Source: an uncultured bacterium (GTDB lineage Bacteria > Bacteroidota > Bacteroidia > Chitinophagales > Chitinophagaceae). Taken from it: a DNA stretch of 9,205 nucleotides. Under the pieces are notes generated by a model that was given only the letters and a program-made list of their open reading frames with translations, was not told the DNA's origin and did not search any database. Positions 6,792-9,205 of the stretch are shown here, piece after piece. Each line of letters opens with the position of its first letter. Position 1 is the stretch's first letter. The DNA is taken from positions 1 through 9,205 of the forward strand of contig CAJBPC010000357.1 in NCBI GenBank assembly GCA_903957405.1, in the 5' to 3' direction. The translations under genes were made by a program, and so were the position numbers.

Positions 6792-8246
6792 TCATCGCAA
6801 CTGACCCGCCGACCAACGCAGGGATAGGATGGATGCCATGAACTTCGTCTGAAGCGATGCAAGCTTCTGCCGGGCTTCAAGCAGCTTGCTTTCCCTCATG
6901 TTCACCAGAAAAATGGTGCTTTCCCCCAGTCGGAACCGCGACACCTCTCCCCGGAAAAGCCGTTCATAGTTTTGAAGATTATCAGCTGCCAGAACCACCT
7001 GGTTGCGCAGGCCGGCAAGCTCCGTGAATTGGTACCGCACTTTGTTCTCGATGGATAATCGTGACAGTCCCAGATCAAGGCTCGTCTCAGTGATCTTTAT
7101 TTTGGCCGCCTGATACTGCCCCCTTCCCTGCGAAAGCCGAAGCGGCATGGCGATGTCGATGCCGAATTTATAGTTGTTCCGGTAATAGGCGAAGCTCGCC
7201 TCATTGAAAACATTGTAGCCGCTGTTGAGGAAATTATACTTCAGGTTCACCATCGGCAGCAAGTCTTGGAACTTCAACCGACGGTCAATGTCCAGTGACT
7301 TCATCTTTTGGTCCAAAACCATCAATTTGGGATGTTCGAGCAAAGCCGCAGACAAGACACCCTCCAACGCAGGAAGCTGGATGCGCTGCAGATCCGCACT
7401 TGCCCAGGAAGTATCGGGCAGGATGTCTACAGGCATCTCGTATGGCCGGTCATCGGCACGCCAAAGGTAATTGGACAATTCGAATCCCGCCTTTCGGTAT
7501 TCGAGCCATGCCTCAGCCTGCGCCAGCCGAAATGACTGCAACTGCGCCAAGGCCTCCGTGGTATCGATCGCCGCCCTGTCGCCTCCCGACACGCCCTGCC
7601 GCACCAGCCGCATCCGCACCTCGTTCACCCCGACCGCTTCTGTCAATATCATATGGACCAGATAGGTCCCCACCCAGTGCCAGTAATCCTTTGTAGCCTC
7701 GTGCAAAAGGTCATTCAGCACCGCAAGACGCTCTGATTTGCTCTGCTCCCTGAAAATCCTGGCCTGCTGCAAGACTGCCCTGCGCTTGTCCATCAGCAGG
7801 TTCCTCGCCAGCGGCACACTGAAAGAGAGATAGCTGGAACGGCCCGGCGTGACTTCCGGATTCAAAAAGTCGCCGAGATGATCCTCCACACCCGCGGAGA
7901 CCTCGACACCATACCATGTCGGGATCTTCAGGCCCGGATTAAAATGGTCGAAATAGTTCTTCCCGTCAAATGTCTTGCGCTCCGATGTCAACTGCAACAA
8001 GGGATCGAAACCCGCTTTTGCCGTGATGAGATCGGCCTTGGCGCGATCTACGATCAGGTTGGCCTGACGCGCCACGGGATGATGGTTCCTTACGATGTCA
8101 AGGAATGCATCCTGAGACAACACCCTCGACAAACCATCCGCCTGCGCACCCGCACGGACACCCAGCAGGAGGAGAAATATCGACAGTAACGGAACGCCCA
8201 ACACCCTCGGCCATGGAGTTGCAATCATCATATAATCATTTTTCAT
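6792..8246 (-). CDS. TolC-family outer-membrane efflux/secretion channel
   Basis: From the ATG at 8246 this is a 484-residue outer-membrane factor of usual TolC/OEP length. A trimer of such proteins forms a beta-barrel with a long alpha-helical tunnel through the periplasm and docks on an adaptor such as HlyD. A signal peptide is clear: a basic n-region ending near R14, a hydrophobic core (VLGVPLLSIFLLLLGV), and a likely cut after RAGA. The mature part has the two-fold repeat of long helices rich in Leu, Ala, Gln and Arg, for example around LSRLSIENKVRYQFTEL and near the C-terminus (GESTIFLVNMRESKLLEARQ), which is typical of the second OEP repeat. The frame extends to ATG 8297 (501 residues), but this would make an unusually long leader; ATGs at 8231 and 8228 are also possible. 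The gene is 83 bp (or 32 bp) after the HlyD gene and very likely in the same transcript. The cargo cannot be told. Confidence 0.92.
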   Translation of the reverse strand: MKNDYMMIATPWPRVLGVPLLSIFLLLLGVRAGAQADGLSRVLSQDAFLDIVRNHHPVARQANLIVDRAKADLITAKAGFDPLLQLTSERKTFDGKNYFDHFNPGLKIPTWYGVEVSAGVEDHLGDFLNPEVTPGRSSYLSFSVPLARNLLMDKRRAVLQQARIFREQSKSERLAVLNDLLHEATKDYWHWVGTYLVHMILTEAVGVNEVRMRLVRQGVSGGDRAAIDTTEALAQLQSFRLAQAEAWLEYRKAGFELSNYLWRADDRPYEMPVDILPDTSWASADLQRIQLPALEGVLSAALLEHPKLMVLDQKMKSLDIDRRLKFQDLLPMVNLKYNFLNSGYNVFNEASFAYYRNNYKFGIDIAMPLRLSQGRGQYQAAKIKITETSLDLGLSRLSIENKVRYQFTELAGLRNQVVLAADNLQNYERLFRGEVSRFRLGESTIFLVNMRESKLLEARQKLASLQTKFMASILSLRWSAGQLR

Positions 8247-8329
8247 CCCGGACAAGCGAAATAACGGAAACGCATACCCGAAATGATGGACATTCATCTT
8301 TTAATATGTGAAGGGATAGTCTAACGGAA

Positions 8330-9205
8330 TCATTTCCCTTCATAGTCGGTTTTTTTTCCTTCCGGTCCGGGGCTATAGAAATCAGGAGGGAATCCATTGA
8401 TGTTGCGCCAAAGTTCATACCATATCGGCACTTCCTTCAGCAGTGCGATGCCCTGCGCACCGGTGCCCATCATCAGTTGGCGCGGCCAGGGCCTGTCGGC
8501 CGTGTCTTGACGGATCAGGATCCGGAACTTTCCGTTGGTGCTGACGCTTGATTCGACCACTGATACTTCCCCACCGAAAGTGCCATATGAAGCCTGAGGC
8601 CACCCGCTGAAGACGATGGCGGGAAAACCATCGAAGAGCAGCCTGACTTTCTGTCCGGTTGCCAGCAGCGGCAGGTCCATCGGACGCACATACATCTCGA
8701 TGGCGTAGTCGATGTCTGTGGGTACGATCTCCACGATCATCTCCCCGTCTTTGAGGATTTCGCCAATCCCCGCTTTTTTTGCCTTTACGATCTGTCCGCT
8801 CTGAGGCGCAGTGATCGTGTACAATCCATTTCGGATCGTGTAGTTGGAGAACTGATTCTCCAGCTTAGCGATCTCGCCCTCACCAGACTGGATCTGTGAG
8901 AGTGCCTGGTAGCGATCACCCGCAGCTTTTGAGATTTTTTCGAGGTATTGCTGGATCTCACCGTTGCGTTCGATCTGAAGCCTCAGGTATTCCTGCCTCG
9001 AATTGCTGAATTTCATCTCCGTGGAGGTTCTCTTGGCAGATGACTCCTGCAAGGCCTGATTGCGCTGTTCCCATAGTACGAGCGACACAAGCCCGGAGTC
9101 AAGCATGATCTGCTGCCGGCGGAACTGCTCCGTTTTGATCTGAAGATCGTTGATCGCCGCGACCAGATCCATGCTGTCGCTCCGGATCTTTTGGATCTGC
9201 TGCCC
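8330..9205 (-). CDS. HlyD-family periplasmic adaptor (membrane fusion protein), N-terminus outside window
   Basis: The frame is open from the right edge and 291 codons are visible. The inner-membrane anchor and the first part of the hairpin are missing. Counting from the M at 9172, residues 1-110 are a heptad-rich coiled coil (for example LRLQIERNGEIQQYLEKIS). Residues about 113-150 hold the lipoyl-like half motif TITAPQSGQIVKAKKAG, then DGEMIVEIVP. Residues about 155-245 are the beta-barrel and membrane-proximal parts. A conserved-looking tail follows, WYELWRNINGFPPDFY (251-266), then a charged end. Such adaptors link an inner-membrane ABC or other pump to TolC; the TolC gene is directly downstream. 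The tail and the gene order resemble Bacteroidota type I export loci, where a peptidase-type or HlyB-like ABC transporter usually accompanies the pair. That gene would lie off the right edge, so the transport type is inferred. Confidence 0.9.
   Translation of the reverse strand, partial: GQQIQKIRSDSMDLVAAINDLQIKTEQFRRQQIMLDSGLVSLVLWEQRNQALQESSAKRTSTEMKFSNSRQEYLRLQIERNGEIQQYLEKISKAAGDRYQALSQIQSGEGEIAKLENQFSNYTIRNGLYTITAPQSGQIVKAKKAGIGEILKDGEMIVEIVPTDIDYAIEMYVRPMDLPLLATGQKVRLLFDGFPAIVFSGWPQASYGTFGGEVSVVESSVSTNGKFRILIRQDTADRPWPRQLMMGTGAQGIALLKEVPIWYELWRNINGFPPDFYSPGPEGKKTDYEGK

Noticed and set aside
6728..6880. N-terminal extension of the TlpA-like protein to ATG 6880
   Set aside because: It overlaps the end of the TolC gene, is Cys/Arg-rich without a secretion signal, and precedes a good signal peptide starting at 6727.

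Overview
The window looks like chromosomal DNA of a Bacteroidota bacterium, perhaps of the Chitinophagia/Saprospiria kind, with moderate GC content. The evidence is -7 promoter boxes of the TAnnTTTG type just upstream of two genes, almost no Shine-Dalgarno sequences, a TlpA-type thioredoxin with a long N-terminal domain, and a HlyD/TolC pair of a kind common in that phylum. The species cannot be named from sequence alone.

Left part (1-4155, minus strand): a sucrose-use cluster transcribed leftward in the order sugar transporter (2830-4155), fructokinase-like PfkB kinase (1810-2754), amylosucrase-type GH13 enzyme (1-1771, 3' end outside the window). The proposed flow is sucrose import by a GPH/SLC45-like symporter, cleavage by amylosucrase with transfer of glucose to an alpha-glucan, and phosphorylation of the released fructose. 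The transporter reading frame carries an in-frame amber codon at codon 53, inside otherwise well-conserved sequence. It is therefore either a very recent pseudogene, a strain-level mutation or a base-call error.

Middle (4156-5491): a 134-bp divergent intergenic region holds a LacI-family-like operator (4234-4245) and a -7 box (4276-4283) next to the start of a free methionine-(R)-sulfoxide reductase (4290-4763, plus strand). The following 728 bp has no intact gene. Its three forward frames carry pieces that look like a decayed gene, possibly a SGNH/GDSL hydrolase, with several frameshifts.

Right part (5492-9205, minus strand): an export-type operon read leftward. It contains a HlyD-family periplasmic adaptor (8330 to past the right edge, N-terminus missing), a TolC-family outer-membrane channel (6792-8246) and a secreted or lipid-independent periplasmic TlpA-like thiol-disulfide protein (5492-6727). 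The TlpA gene has its own candidate promoter. The inner-membrane ABC partner of the adaptor is expected beyond the right edge. No tRNA, rRNA, CRISPR array, insertion sequence or clear intrinsic terminator was seen.
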